The position numbers and the translations under genes were made by a program. From Kribbella aluminosa (GTDB lineage Bacteria > Actinomycetota > Actinomycetes > Propionibacteriales > Kribbellaceae), in contig NZ_JAGINT010000002.1 in NCBI RefSeq assembly GCF_017876295.1, positions 4,402,001 through 4,466,000 on the forward strand: a stretch of 64,000 nt of DNA, written 5' to 3'. Positions 46,008-53,983 of this stretch are shown piece by piece; within the stretch, counting starts at the first letter, position 1, and each line of letters starts with the position of its first letter. The notes beneath the pieces are model-generated. The model did no database searches and was not told where the DNA came from. It was given only the letters and a program-made list of their open reading frames with translations.

Positions 46008-46487
46008 ATGACTGAGACGTTCGGTGCGTCGGAGTGGACGGTCAGCGACGCACGCCAACTCGTCCACGAACTCCGGCGGATCGCGGAGGGTGACCGGGAG
46101 TACGACGCCATCGAACTGTTCGTCGCCCTGTGCGAGTACCTGGACGAGCTGCACGGCACCGACACGGCCCGCGGCCGGTACGGGTTCGGCTCCTTCTACA
46201 CAGGCGCACAGCTCGACCAGCTCGCCGCCGCGGTCCAGGCCGTCCGCGGTCCGAGCACCGCCTGGGACCCGGCGTCGAACCGGATGGACCAGCCGGTGAA
46301 CGCCGCCGTCACGCTGGCCGACGGCCGCGAGCTGGCCGGCTGGATGGAAGGACGTCCGGCATGGGAACGACAGGTCGGCCTCTGCCTTCGGGCGCTGTAT
46401 GCCTATCTAGACCAGTTGTACGGCGGTCCGGGACTGTTCAACCAGCTGCTCACGCCGCTCGAGCGGGAGCGGGTCGCGGCGCGGTAA
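46008..46487 (+). CDS. 159-aa protein of unknown function, divergent from giant gene 2
   Basis: Not recognised. The 159-aa soluble protein is acidic and mostly helical: DARQLVHELRRIAEGDREYDAIELFVALCEYLDELHG, then YGFGSFYTGAQLDQLAAAVQAV and a C-terminal VGLCLRALYAYLDQLYGGPGLFNQLL. The two YLDEL/YLDQLYG stretches look like a weak internal duplication. It lies between the divergent giant gene and the Tad locus, 62 nt before the SAF gene, so it could belong to either. The ATG at 46008 is the first in the frame. Codon use looks normal for the region. Confidence 0.7.
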   Translation: MTETFGASEWTVSDARQLVHELRRIAEGDREYDAIELFVALCEYLDELHGTDTARGRYGFGSFYTGAQLDQLAAAVQAVRGPSTAWDPASNRMDQPVNAAVTLADGRELAGWMEGRPAWERQVGLCLRALYAYLDQLYGGPGLFNQLLTPLERERVAAR

Positions 46488-46549
46488 CAGGGTGGAAGAA
46501 GGCCCGGCCGCTGGCGCGATTGGTACCTCCCTGCCATTACGGTAGGCGC

Positions 46550-47287
46550 GTGAGTCTCTCGTCCTCCACGCGCACTTCTTCCCAAGGGTCCCGGGCCACG
46601 GGCCGACCGGCGGGTGGCGGCTCGACCCGCCTCCCGAGCGGCCGGGAACGACGTCCGGCGCTGGCCGCGCTCGCGGTCATCCTGATCCTGCTCGGCGCCG
46701 CCGGATCCGCGCTGATCGCGCTGAACAGCGGCAACCGGTCCGACTTCGTCGCGATCTCCGCCGGCGCGCTGCCGCCCGGCCACCGGATCGAGCCCAAGGA
46801 CTTCTCCCGCGGCGACCTGGCCGGCGCCACCGGCGGGCTGGTCCCGTGGTCCGAGGCCGGCAAGTACGTCGGCCGGTACACCACCAGCTGGCTGTACAAG
46901 GACCAGTTCGTCACGCCGGAGAACTTCACCAAGGACGGCCAGCAGCCGATCCCGCAGAACGGTGCCCTTGTCGGTGTCAGCCTGGACGCCGGCCACGCGC
47001 CGTCCGACGGGCTGAGCGTCGGCGACATCGTGCAGGTCGTCCGGGTCCCGGGTGGCAACGACGGCGGCGGCAACTCGACGCTGCTGGTCGGCGCGGCCAT
47101 GGTGACCTCGAGCGCCGGCGCGATCACCGACAGCAAGACAAGTGCGAACAGCTCGCTCAACGTGACGATCCTGGTCCCGCAGTCGAAGGTCAACCTGGTC
47201 GCTGCTGCCGCCGCGGCGAAGACGTTGTCGGTCGCGAAACTGGCGCCCGGTACCAAGACCGACGTGGCGAGCGGCGGGTCGAACTGA
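46550..47287 (+). CDS. SAF-domain (CpaB/RcpC-like) pilus assembly protein
   Basis: A 245-aa protein with a Ser/Thr/Arg-rich cytoplasmic N-terminus, one membrane helix (ALAALAVILILLGAAGSALIAL, about residues 43-64) and an extracytoplasmic SAF domain (FVAISAGALPPGHRIEPKDFS, LVGVSLDAGHAPSDGLSVGDIVQVV). CpaB/RcpC proteins with this layout help anchor Tad pili to the cell wall or modulate pilus biogenesis. In a monoderm no outer-membrane secretin is expected. The GTG at 46550 starts the soluble tail; the frame upstream overlaps the 159-aa gene and is not conserved. It is followed at one-base overlap by the CpaE-like gene. Confidence 0.82.
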   Translation: MSLSSSTRTSSQGSRATGRPAGGGSTRLPSGRERRPALAALAVILILLGAAGSALIALNSGNRSDFVAISAGALPPGHRIEPKDFSRGDLAGATGGLVPWSEAGKYVGRYTTSWLYKDQFVTPENFTKDGQQPIPQNGALVGVSLDAGHAPSDGLSVGDIVQVVRVPGGNDGGGNSTLLVGAAMVTSSAGAITDSKTSANSSLNVTILVPQSKVNLVAAAAAAKTLSVAKLAPGTKTDVASGGSN

Positions 47288-48090
47288 TGGCACTGGTGGC
47301 GCTGGCGAGCGCGAAGGGCTCTCCGGGCGTGACCACGGCGAGCCTGGTCCTCGGCGCCCTCTGGCCGCGGCAGGTGCTGCTGGCCGAGTGCGACCCGGCC
47401 GGCAGCGACGTCGCGATCCGGATGACCGGCCCGGCCGGTGCGGCGCTCGACTCCGACCGCGGTCTGGTCAGCCTGGCCGCCGCGAGCCGGAAGGGCCTGG
47501 GCGACGAGGTGATCCTGGCCCACAGCCAGCAGCTGGACGGCGGACTCGACGTGCTGCTCGGTGTGCGGTCGCCCGAGCAGGTTGGCGGTATGGGCGGGCT
47601 GTGGCACCCGCTCGGCATCTCGTTCAACCAGATGCAGCAGAGCGACGTACTCGCGGATTGCGGGCGGATCGGCGCCTCGTCGCCGCAGCTCCCGGTGATC
47701 CAGGCCGCGCGTCTGGTCGTGATGGTGTGTACGGCGACCGGCTCGTCCGTGGCGCACCTGCGCGAACGGCTGTCCACGCTCGTGCATCACGTGGACGCCC
47801 AGCTCGGTGTCGTGGTGGTTGCCGACCCGAAGCAGCGGGACGGTGTGAAGCAGGTGTGGTCCGTGCTGGACGCCATGTCGCTGCCGGTGCGGCACCGCTG
47901 GCACCTGGCGTACGACCCGGCCGGGGCGGCGTTCTTCGACGGCCGCGGCCACGGACGGCTCGACAAGACCCAGCTGATCCGGTCGGCGAGCGTGATCGCC
48001 GCGGAGATGGCGTCGCTGGTCGCCGCCCCGCCGCCGCAGGACTTCGACATGGCGAACGCGGCGTTCCCGCCAGGGGACTACCGACCGTGA
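47287..48090 (+). CDS. CpaE/MinD-like ATPase of the Tad system
   Basis: A 267-aa P-loop protein of the ParA/MinD superfamily, as found in CpaE. The N-terminus ALASAKGSPGVTTASLVLGAL carries a deviant Walker A (KGSPGVTT, residues 10-17), and LLAECDPAGSDVAIRM gives the conserved aspartate. LVVMVCTATGSSVAHLRERL follows. CpaE proteins place Tad machines in the cell. The receiver domain of Caulobacter CpaE is absent, as in other actinobacteria. The ATG overlaps the SAF stop by one base. The stop overlaps a mini-ORF (48087-48161) that links to tadA. Confidence 0.85.
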   Translation: MALVALASAKGSPGVTTASLVLGALWPRQVLLAECDPAGSDVAIRMTGPAGAALDSDRGLVSLAAASRKGLGDEVILAHSQQLDGGLDVLLGVRSPEQVGGMGGLWHPLGISFNQMQQSDVLADCGRIGASSPQLPVIQAARLVVMVCTATGSSVAHLRERLSTLVHHVDAQLGVVVVADPKQRDGVKQVWSVLDAMSLPVRHRWHLAYDPAGAAFFDGRGHGRLDKTQLIRSASVIAAEMASLVAAPPPQDFDMANAAFPPGDYRP

Positions 48091-48161
48091 GCGAGCGAAG
48101 CGAGGTCACCATCAAATACAGCGCCACCCTCCGCTCATCGGCGTCCGGAGGACGTCGATGA
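48087..48161 (+). CDS. 24-codon bridging mini-ORF with a SERSE motif
   Basis: A GTG at 48087 overlaps the CpaE-like stop (GTGA), and the ORF VSERSEVTIKYS and so on ends in a TGA at 48159-48161 that overlaps the tadA ATG (ATGA). So it joins both genes by 4-nt overlaps at each end. Its opening GTGAGCGAGCGAAGCGAG resembles the element at 61975-62058. It may allow ribosomes to run on into tadA, or may be an incidental repeat; no product is known. Confidence 0.35.
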   Translation: MSERSEVTIKYSATLRSSASGGRR

Positions 48162-49468
48162 GCGCAGACCAGGAGCTGGTTCGGCGCTTGCGGGTCCAGG
48201 TCGCCGAGCGGCTGAACGAGCAGCGCCGCCGCGACCAGGTGAACGGCGTACCGCCGATGAGCGCGGAGGACGAGCGGGAGTACGCGCGGTCGCTGATCGT
48301 GCAGGTGCTCGAGGACCACGCGCGGTACGAGCTGGCCGAGGGGCGGACGCCGCCGACGCCGGACGACGACGCGCAGATCGCCGGCGCGATCCACTCCGCG
48401 CTGTTCGGGGTCGGCCGGCTGCAGCCGCTGATCGACGACCCCGACGTCGAGAACATCGACATCAACGGCTGCGACCAGGTCTTCGTGCAGTACGGCGACG
48501 GCCGCGAGGAGACGCCCGGCCCGGTGGCCGAGAGCGACGAGGAACTGATCGAGCTGATTCAGGTACTGGCCGCGCACGCCGGCCTGACCAGCCGTCCGTT
48601 CGACTCCGCGAACCCGCAGCTGGACCTGCGGCTGCCGGACGGCTCCCGGCTGTCGGCCGTGATGGGCGTGACGTCGCGGCCCGCGGTGTCGATCCGCCGG
48701 GCCCGGCTCGGCCGGGTGTTCCTCAAGGACCTGGTTGCCAACGGCACCATGACCGACGACGTCGGCTCGTTCCTCCGGGCGGCGGTCGCGGCCCGGAAGA
48801 ACATCATGATCGCCGGCGCGACGAACTCCGGGAAGACCACGATGCTGCGGGCGCTGGCCAACGAGATCCAGCCGCACGAGCGGCTGGTCACCGTCGAGCG
48901 CTCGCTCGAGCTCGGGCTCGGGGAGTTCAAGGACCTGCACCCGAACGTGGTCGCGTTCGAGGAACGGCTGCCGAACTCCGAAGGCGTCGGCGAGGTGACG
49001 ATGGCCGATCTGGTCCGGCGATCGCTGCGCATGAACCCGAGTCGCGTCATCGTCGGTGAGGTGCTCGGCGACGAGATCGTCACGATGCTGAACGCGATGA
49101 GCCAGGGGAACGACGGCTCGCTGTCGACGATCCACTCGAACAGCTCGATGGAGGTGTTCAACCGGATCAGCACGTACGCCATCCAGGCGAGCGAGCGGCT
49201 GCCGATGGACGCCACCCAGATGCTGATCTCCGGAGCGCTCGACTTCGTGGTGTTCGTCCGCCGGCACAACGACTACCAGCGCGGCGGCGGCGTCAGCCGG
49301 TACATCGAGAGCATCCGCGAGGTGACCGGCTGGGACGGGCGGGTGCTGTCCGGCGAGGTGTTCGCGCCGGGACCGGACGGCCGGGCCGCGGCGCACGCGC
49401 CGATCGCGTGCATGAACGAGCTCGAGCACTTCGGGTACCAGCCGCTCGTGCACGGAACCTGGGCGTGA
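48158..49468 (+). CDS. tadA: TadA/CpaF-type secretion ATPase
   Basis: A 436-aa type II/IV secretion ATPase that powers Tad pilus assembly. Walker A is IAGATNSGKTTML near residue 220, followed by ERLVTVERSLELGLG (Asp/Glu box), Walker B-like PSRVIVGEVLGDEIVTML and the His box GNDGSLSTIHSNSS. The N-terminal half contains DPDVENIDINGCDQVFVQYGDG, as in CpaF. The ATG at 48158 has GGAGGACG upstream. It is followed 4 nt later by tadB. Confidence 0.95.
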   Translation: MSADQELVRRLRVQVAERLNEQRRRDQVNGVPPMSAEDEREYARSLIVQVLEDHARYELAEGRTPPTPDDDAQIAGAIHSALFGVGRLQPLIDDPDVENIDINGCDQVFVQYGDGREETPGPVAESDEELIELIQVLAAHAGLTSRPFDSANPQLDLRLPDGSRLSAVMGVTSRPAVSIRRARLGRVFLKDLVANGTMTDDVGSFLRAAVAARKNIMIAGATNSGKTTMLRALANEIQPHERLVTVERSLELGLGEFKDLHPNVVAFEERLPNSEGVGEVTMADLVRRSLRMNPSRVIVGEVLGDEIVTMLNAMSQGNDGSLSTIHSNSSMEVFNRISTYAIQASERLPMDATQMLISGALDFVVFVRRHNDYQRGGGVSRYIESIREVTGWDGRVLSGEVFAPGPDGRAAAHAPIACMNELEHFGYQPLVHGTWA

Positions 49469-49472
49469 TGCG

Positions 49473-50378
49473 ATGACCAACGAGACCTTGGCGGCGCTGG
49501 TCTGCGGCGCGGTGGTGGGCGGCGCCGTACTGCTGCTGATCGTCGCGATCCGCGGTACCGAGCCGAAGGACGAGACGCCCTCGCTGTTCCGGAACCGGAG
49601 CGCCGAGAACCGCAAGAACATGATCCGGCTGGGCGCCGGTGTCGCGACCGGCCTGCTGGTGCTGGTGGTGACCCGCTGGCTGGTGCTCGCGGTCGCCCTG
49701 GGCCTGCTGGCCGGGATGGCGGACCGGTTCTTCGGCGGCAGCGGCGAGGAGCGCCGGGCGATCGACCGGCTGGAGGCGCTGGCCACCTGGACCGAGGCGC
49801 TCCGCGACACCATCGCCGGTGCGGTCGGCCTGGAGCAGGCCATCCCGGCCACCGCGGTGAACGCCGCCCCCGCGATCAAGCCCGGCCTGAACCTGCTGGT
49901 CGACCGGCTGCGGATCCGGGAACCGTTGCCGTCAGCACTGATGCGGTTCGCCGACGACCTCGACGACCCGTCCGCGGACCTGATCGTCGCGGCCCTGGTA
50001 CTGAACGCCCGGCTCCGCGGACCCGGCCTGCGGGAGGTGCTCAGCGCGCTGGCGGACTCGGCCCGCGAGGAGCTCGACGTCCGCCGGAAGGTCGCGGCCG
50101 AACGCCGGTCCACCCGGCGCAGCGTGCAGGTGGTGGTCGCGATCACGCTGATCATGGCGGCCGGCCTGGTGCTGTTCAACCCGACGTACATGGCGCCGTA
50201 CACGAGCTTCATCGGGCAGGTCGTGCTGGCCGTGGTGATCGGCCTGTACGCGCTCGGCCTGATCTGGCTGCGGCGGCTGGCGAAGATCGAGGTACCGGAG
50301 CGGTTCCTGATCGGCGTCTCCAAGGACCACGGATATCACCGCCCGGGTGACGAGCGGATGGAGGTGGTGAACGGATGA
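49473..50378 (+). CDS. tadB: TadB-like inner-membrane pilus assembly protein
   Basis: A 301-aa membrane protein with the T2SF/GspF domain. Hydrophobic helices lie near residues 8-26, 52-85 and 221-245 with another near 248-266; the cytoplasmic core has EALATWTEALRDTIAGAVGLEQAI and VLNARLRGPGLREVLSALA, as in TadB. It forms the membrane platform together with TadC. The ATG at 49473 begins 4 nt after tadA, with a TGATGCG context; the stop overlaps the tadC start by 4 nt (ATGA). Confidence 0.9.
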   Translation: MTNETLAALVCGAVVGGAVLLLIVAIRGTEPKDETPSLFRNRSAENRKNMIRLGAGVATGLLVLVVTRWLVLAVALGLLAGMADRFFGGSGEERRAIDRLEALATWTEALRDTIAGAVGLEQAIPATAVNAAPAIKPGLNLLVDRLRIREPLPSALMRFADDLDDPSADLIVAALVLNARLRGPGLREVLSALADSAREELDVRRKVAAERRSTRRSVQVVVAITLIMAAGLVLFNPTYMAPYTSFIGQVVLAVVIGLYALGLIWLRRLAKIEVPERFLIGVSKDHGYHRPGDERMEVVNG

Positions 50379-51295
50379 CGTGGGCCTTCATCACCGGCGC
50401 GATCGCCGGGCTCGGCGTGTACGTGCTGGTGCGGATGTTCATCAGGCCACGGGCCAACGTGCTGTCCACGATCGCCCGGATCGACGCCGGCCGCGGCGGC
50501 TTCGCCGGCGGGGCCACCACGAGTGCGGCCGGCGAGCGGGTGCTCGGCGGCGTCGACCGGGCCCGGGAGACGCTCGGCCGCCGGCTGGAGGCCGAGGCGA
50601 ACGCCCGCGGCTGGGCGTTCGGCAAGCTCCGCCGGGACCTCGCGGTGATGAACCAGCCGTTCGCCGCGATGCTCGCCACCAAGGTGTTCTTCGCGCTCGG
50701 CGCGATGGTCTTCATCCCGATCGTGCTGTTCCTGTTCTCCGCGATCGGCCTGACCGCTCCCAGCGCGACACCGGCGATCGTGACGCTCGCCTTCATGGGC
50801 GTGGCGTTCTTCCTGCCGGACCTGGCCCTGCGCCAGGAGGCGGAGAAGCGGCGGCGGGACTTCCGGCACGTGGTCGGCAGCTTCCTGGACCTGGTCGCGA
50901 TGAACCTGGCCGGCGGCCGCGGCCTGCCGGAGGCGCTGATGACCGCATCCACGATCGGTGAGCACTGGGCGATGGCCCGGATCCGGCAGGCGCTGGCGAA
51001 CGCGCGGCTGATCGGCATCACGCCGTGGGACGCGATGGCCCGGCTCGGCGAGGACCTGGGCGTCGAGGAACTGCGGGACCTGGCGTCGGCGCTCGCACTG
51101 GCCGGCGACGAGGGCGCGAAGATCCGGTCGTCGCTGCTCGCCCGGGCGGCGTCGCTGCGCCGCAAGGAGCTGGCCGACGTCGAAGGCAAGGCCGGCGAAC
51201 GGTCCCAGTCGATGCTGGTCGCGCAGCTGGTGATGATCGCGGCCTTCTTCCTGTTCCTGGCCTTCCCGGCAGGCGTGGCGATCCTAGGCAGTTGA
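50375..51295 (+). CDS. tadC: TadC-like inner-membrane pilus assembly protein
   Basis: A 306-aa GspF-domain protein paired with TadB. It has membrane helices at the N-terminus (residues 2-17), near 105-150 and at the very end (LVMIAAFFLFLAFPAGVAIL), and the T2SF core VVGSFLDLVAMNLAGGRGLPEAL. The ATG overlaps tadB by 4 nt. A stable hairpin begins 5 nt beyond its stop and separates it from the pilin-like gene. Confidence 0.9.
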   Translation: MTWAFITGAIAGLGVYVLVRMFIRPRANVLSTIARIDAGRGGFAGGATTSAAGERVLGGVDRARETLGRRLEAEANARGWAFGKLRRDLAVMNQPFAAMLATKVFFALGAMVFIPIVLFLFSAIGLTAPSATPAIVTLAFMGVAFFLPDLALRQEAEKRRRDFRHVVGSFLDLVAMNLAGGRGLPEALMTASTIGEHWAMARIRQALANARLIGITPWDAMARLGEDLGVEELRDLASALALAGDEGAKIRSSLLARAASLRRKELADVEGKAGERSQSMLVAQLVMIAAFFLFLAFPAGVAILGS

Positions 51296-51300
51296 CATAC

Positions 51301-51320
51301 TGGGGCCGGTTTCGGCCCCA
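51301..51320 (+). terminator. Stem-loop between tadC and the pilin-like gene
   Basis: TGGGGCCG (51301-51308) and CGGCCCCA (51313-51320) form a perfect 8-bp GC-rich stem with a GTTT loop. No U-run follows, so it need not end transcription. It may be a partial terminator or a 3' stabiliser/processing site that allows more pilin than machinery to be made from one transcript. The pilin ATG lies 14 nt downstream. Confidence 0.55.
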
Positions 51321-51333
51321 CGAATCGGAAGGC

Positions 51334-51558
51334 ATGCGGATGACCTCGGAGTTGATGTTCTGGCGGGCGATGGCCGGCTACGCGGTGGCGCGAGCCCAGG
51401 CGCAGCGCGCCCGTCAGCGCGCCGGACAGACCGAGCTTGGCGCCTCCGCACTGGAGTGGGCGATCATCTCGGCGATCCTGGTCGCGGCCGCGCTGGCGAT
51501 CGGCGTGGTCGTGAAGCGCGTGATCAGCAAGCGCACGTCCGAGATCGACCAGGGCTGA
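51334..51558 (+). CDS. Flp-type pilin-like small protein
   Basis: A 74-aa protein with a basic N-terminal leader of about 35 residues and one hydrophobic segment: TELGASALEWAIISAILVAAALAIG. The Gly followed by A-S-A-L-E, with glutamate at +5, is the layout of a class IV prepilin cut after the glycine. The short tail KRVISKRTSEIDQG follows. So the mature protein would be under 45 residues, like Flp pilins. ATG at 51334 or 51340 can start it. It follows the hairpin and precedes the TadE-like genes. Confidence 0.8.
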   Translation: MRMTSELMFWRAMAGYAVARAQAQRARQRAGQTELGASALEWAIISAILVAAALAIGVVVKRVISKRTSEIDQG

Positions 51559-51569
51559 CGGCCACACCG

Positions 51570-51998
51570 ATGCGGCTGGGGCGCGGCAGGCGGCGGAAAC
51601 GGTCCGAGCGGGGAGTCAGCACGCTGGAGCTGGCCATCCTCGCGCCGGCCATCCTCGCGCTGATCTTCATCTCGATCCAGACCGCCCTCTGGCTGTACGG
51701 ACGGTCCGTCGCGCTGAACGCCGCACAGGAAGGCGTGTCCCGCCTGCGGCTCGTGCAGCCGACGGTCTACACCGACGCGGTGGGGGAGAAGGTGCGTTCG
51801 GACATCCAGTCCTACGCCCAGCAGCTGGGCGGTACGACGTTGCAGAACACCGCCGTGCCGTTCCCGTCGTACAACAGCCCGCAGGGCATGGTCTCGTTCA
51901 CCGTCACCGGTGACACCGTCTCGCTGGTGCCCGGCCTGAAGCTGACGGTGAGCCGGACCGCCACCGGCCCGATCGAGCAGTTCCAAGCCGACAAGTGA
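51570..51998 (+). CDS. TadE-like pseudopilin
   Basis: A 142-aa protein with an Arg-rich start (MRLGRGRRRKRSERG), then the prepilin-like VSTLELAILAPAILALIFISIQTALWLYGRSVAL. The ERGVSTLELA segment shows the TadE cleavage and Glu+5 motif. The rest (about 95 residues) is a soluble extracytoplasmic domain with many Thr/Val. It overlaps the next gene slightly. TadE and TadF are minor pilins needed for Tad pilus assembly. Confidence 0.85.
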   Translation: MRLGRGRRRKRSERGVSTLELAILAPAILALIFISIQTALWLYGRSVALNAAQEGVSRLRLVQPTVYTDAVGEKVRSDIQSYAQQLGGTTLQNTAVPFPSYNSPQGMVSFTVTGDTVSLVPGLKLTVSRTATGPIEQFQADK

Positions 51999-52009
51999 GG
52001 ATTCCCACG

Positions 52010-52441
52010 ATGCAGCTTCGGCGGCGCCGTGAGCGCGGCACGATGGCGCTGGAGATGGTGATCCTCGCGCCGGTGCTGCTGGCGCTGTTCATGTTCCTGC
52101 TCGCCTGCGGCCGGTACTTCCAGACCTCCTCACTGCTGGAGGGTGCAGCCCGCGACGGTGCTCGCGGCGCCAGCCAGTCGCGGTCGGTCCAGGAGGCGCA
52201 GGGCCGGGTCGACCAGGCCGTCAGCGACGCGCTGGGCCAAGCGGTGAAGTCCTGCAAGGAGACCGCGAGCGGCTCGATCACCACCGGGTTCGTTGCCGGG
52301 TCGCCGTTGTCCGTCGAGGTCACGTGCACGATCAACTACCGCGACCTGGGCCTGCTCGGGCTCGGTGGCGACACCAAGATCACCAAGCGCTTCACGTCGT
52401 CGCTCGACCCGTACCGGGGGGTGCGCGGTGCCGGCTCCTGA
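52010..52441 (+). CDS. TadE/TadF-like minor pilin
   Basis: A 143-aa protein beginning MQLRRRRERGTMALEMVILAPVLLALFMFLLACGRYFQ; the ERGTMALE motif followed by a long hydrophobic helix is the TadE signature. Three more cysteines occur further on (KSCKE, VTCTIN, plus ACGRY in the helix). The ATG at 52010 has GAGG 9 nt upstream and starts right at the basic region; a GTG at 51995 in the same frame overlaps the previous gene by 4 nt and is also possible. The last 14 nt overlap the following TadG-like gene. Confidence 0.82.
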   Translation: MQLRRRRERGTMALEMVILAPVLLALFMFLLACGRYFQTSSLLEGAARDGARGASQSRSVQEAQGRVDQAVSDALGQAVKSCKETASGSITTGFVAGSPLSVEVTCTINYRDLGLLGLGGDTKITKRFTSSLDPYRGVRGAGS

Positions 52442-53204
52442 CCACCTGAGGTCGCGGCTCGTCGAGTTCCTGCGGATCGACGCACCGCGGCCGCACCGGC
52501 GGTTCGCGCGCGGCGCACTGAGCCCCGCCGTGGCGATCCTCGCGGTGATGATCTTCACGCTGGCCGGCCTGGTGATCGACGGCGGCCGGCAACTCGGCGC
52601 CCGGTCCCGCGCGGTCGGCTACGCGCAGGAGGCCGCCCGGGTCGGCGCCGCCGCCATCCAGCTGAACTCGGCCGAGGCGAAGATCGACACCGCCAAGGCC
52701 GCCACCGCGATCGCCGGGTTCTGCGGCCAGGTGCAGTCCAACGATCCGGCCGTGACCTCCTGCGGCCCGACCACGCTGACCGACAAGGAGGTCGACATCC
52801 AGGTCGACATCCAGAACCGGACGACCTTCCTCGGCCTGATCGGCAAACAGTCCCTGAAGGCGGTCGGCACCGGCCAGGCGCACGCCGAACAGGGCGTCAA
52901 CAAGGCCGACGACAGCCCGACCATCCCGTCGATCGTGGTGAACACGAGCCCCGACGGCCCGGGCAACATCCCGATCACCACCGCGGTCCCGCCGACCATC
53001 GACCTGCCGTGCCCGACCTGGACCGTCGGCTCCCCACGCCCGACCTGGACGCTGACCCCGTTCCCGTTCCCGGCCACCTGCTCTCCGAACGTGACCCCGA
53101 CGCCGACGCCGGGTCCGTCCGGGACACCGACCACGACGCCGACCACCCCGCCCAAGTCCGTGCCTACCGGCCGCCCCAAGCCCTCTAAGACGCCTCGGCG
53201 CTAG
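52428..53204 (+). CDS. TadG-like protein with a Pro/Thr-rich C-terminal tail
   Basis: A 258-aa protein with an N-terminal hydrophobic helix of TadG/Flp-like type (ALSPAVAILAVMIFTLAGLVIDGGRQLGARSRAVGYAQEAAR, with the conserved DGGR and AQEAAR features of TadG), a soluble core with FCGQVQSN and VTSCGPTT, and from about residue 190 a low-complexity tail rich in Pro, Thr and Ser. Such tails span peptidoglycan. The GTG at 52428 is the first start in frame past the upstream overlap; the frame extends further upstream as a shadow of the previous gene. Confidence 0.8.
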   Translation: MPAPDHLRSRLVEFLRIDAPRPHRRFARGALSPAVAILAVMIFTLAGLVIDGGRQLGARSRAVGYAQEAARVGAAAIQLNSAEAKIDTAKAATAIAGFCGQVQSNDPAVTSCGPTTLTDKEVDIQVDIQNRTTFLGLIGKQSLKAVGTGQAHAEQGVNKADDSPTIPSIVVNTSPDGPGNIPITTAVPPTIDLPCPTWTVGSPRPTWTLTPFPFPATCSPNVTPTPTPGPSGTPTTTPTTPPKSVPTGRPKPSKTPRR

Positions 53205-53224
53205 ACAACGGAGGATCGTTCTTC

Positions 53225-53875
53225 GTGCATACGTTTGCCATCCCCGCCGCGGTGCTCTGCGGAGTACTGCTGCTGAGTGCCTGCGGCAAGGACTCGAACG
53301 ACGGCGGCCACCCGGTCCCGGCCGGCGGCGACTCCGGTACGTCGACGTCGAACACGCCGACCGGTGGGCCGTCGTCCGGGCCGAGCGAGACGGCCACGAG
53401 CGCCCCGACCCAGCCCGCGACCAGCGAGAAGCCGGCCGCCAAGCAGGTGATCGTCCAGGCCGGGAACTTCGGGTCGAACCCCGCCGTCCAAGGGCTCGTG
53501 ACCAGTTACCCGCTGTACTTCAAGGCGCTCGTCGACCGCGACGACACGATCCTGAAGCAGCGGTTCCCGTCGTTCTTCTACGCCGACGTCGCGCAGGGCA
53601 TCGTGGATGCCAAACGCAACGGCTGGGTGATGAAGCCGCCGGGCAGCGTGGTCGTGGTCGGCGCCCGCAGTACGCCGCAAGGCACCGTGACGGTGCAGAC
53701 CTGCCGCTCGCAGAGCACGCAGTACTGGGACCCGAAGGCACAGAACTGGACCGTCGCGGCACCGCACGGATCGGCCGAGGTGATCGAGATGGTGAAGACC
53801 GGGATGGGCTGGCTGCCGTACCGGCTGGTCACGAGCAAGGGCGTGAACTGTGCGGGCATCCGCTATCCGGCCTAG
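53225..53875 (+). CDS. Predicted lipoprotein in the Tad locus
   Basis: A 216-aa lipoprotein. The signal peptide MHTFAIPAAVLCGVLLLSAC ends in a clear lipobox with Cys20, followed by a Ser/Thr/Pro/Gly-rich linker of about 50 residues. The remaining domain (PLYFKALVDRDDTILKQRF, VVVVGARSTPQGTVTVQTCRSQ) resembles short NTF2-like folds that lipoproteins of actinobacterial Tad loci carry, but I cannot name a family. The GTG at 53225 lies 21 nt after the TadG-like stop behind an ACGGAGGA ribosome site. Confidence 0.75.
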   Translation: MHTFAIPAAVLCGVLLLSACGKDSNDGGHPVPAGGDSGTSTSNTPTGGPSSGPSETATSAPTQPATSEKPAAKQVIVQAGNFGSNPAVQGLVTSYPLYFKALVDRDDTILKQRFPSFFYADVAQGIVDAKRNGWVMKPPGSVVVVGARSTPQGTVTVQTCRSQSTQYWDPKAQNWTVAAPHGSAEVIEMVKTGMGWLPYRLVTSKGVNCAGIRYPA

Positions 53876-53983
53876 ATCAGAACGCCGATTTTCAGGTTGC
53901 GAAGAGGTGACGGGGCACTGGGCAACGGGCATGATGCCCCTGGTCGAAGATAATCTGCGGGAAGACGAGTCTGGGGAGTGAGG

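Noticed and set aside
46008-46487. The 159-aa gene as an anti-toxin or immunity protein
   Set aside because: It points away from the giants, shows no known immunity fold, and nothing supports a toxin partner.
51292-51326. A promoter starting with TTGACA at the tadC stop
   Set aside because: No -10 hexamer occurs at usual spacing because the hairpin occupies the region.
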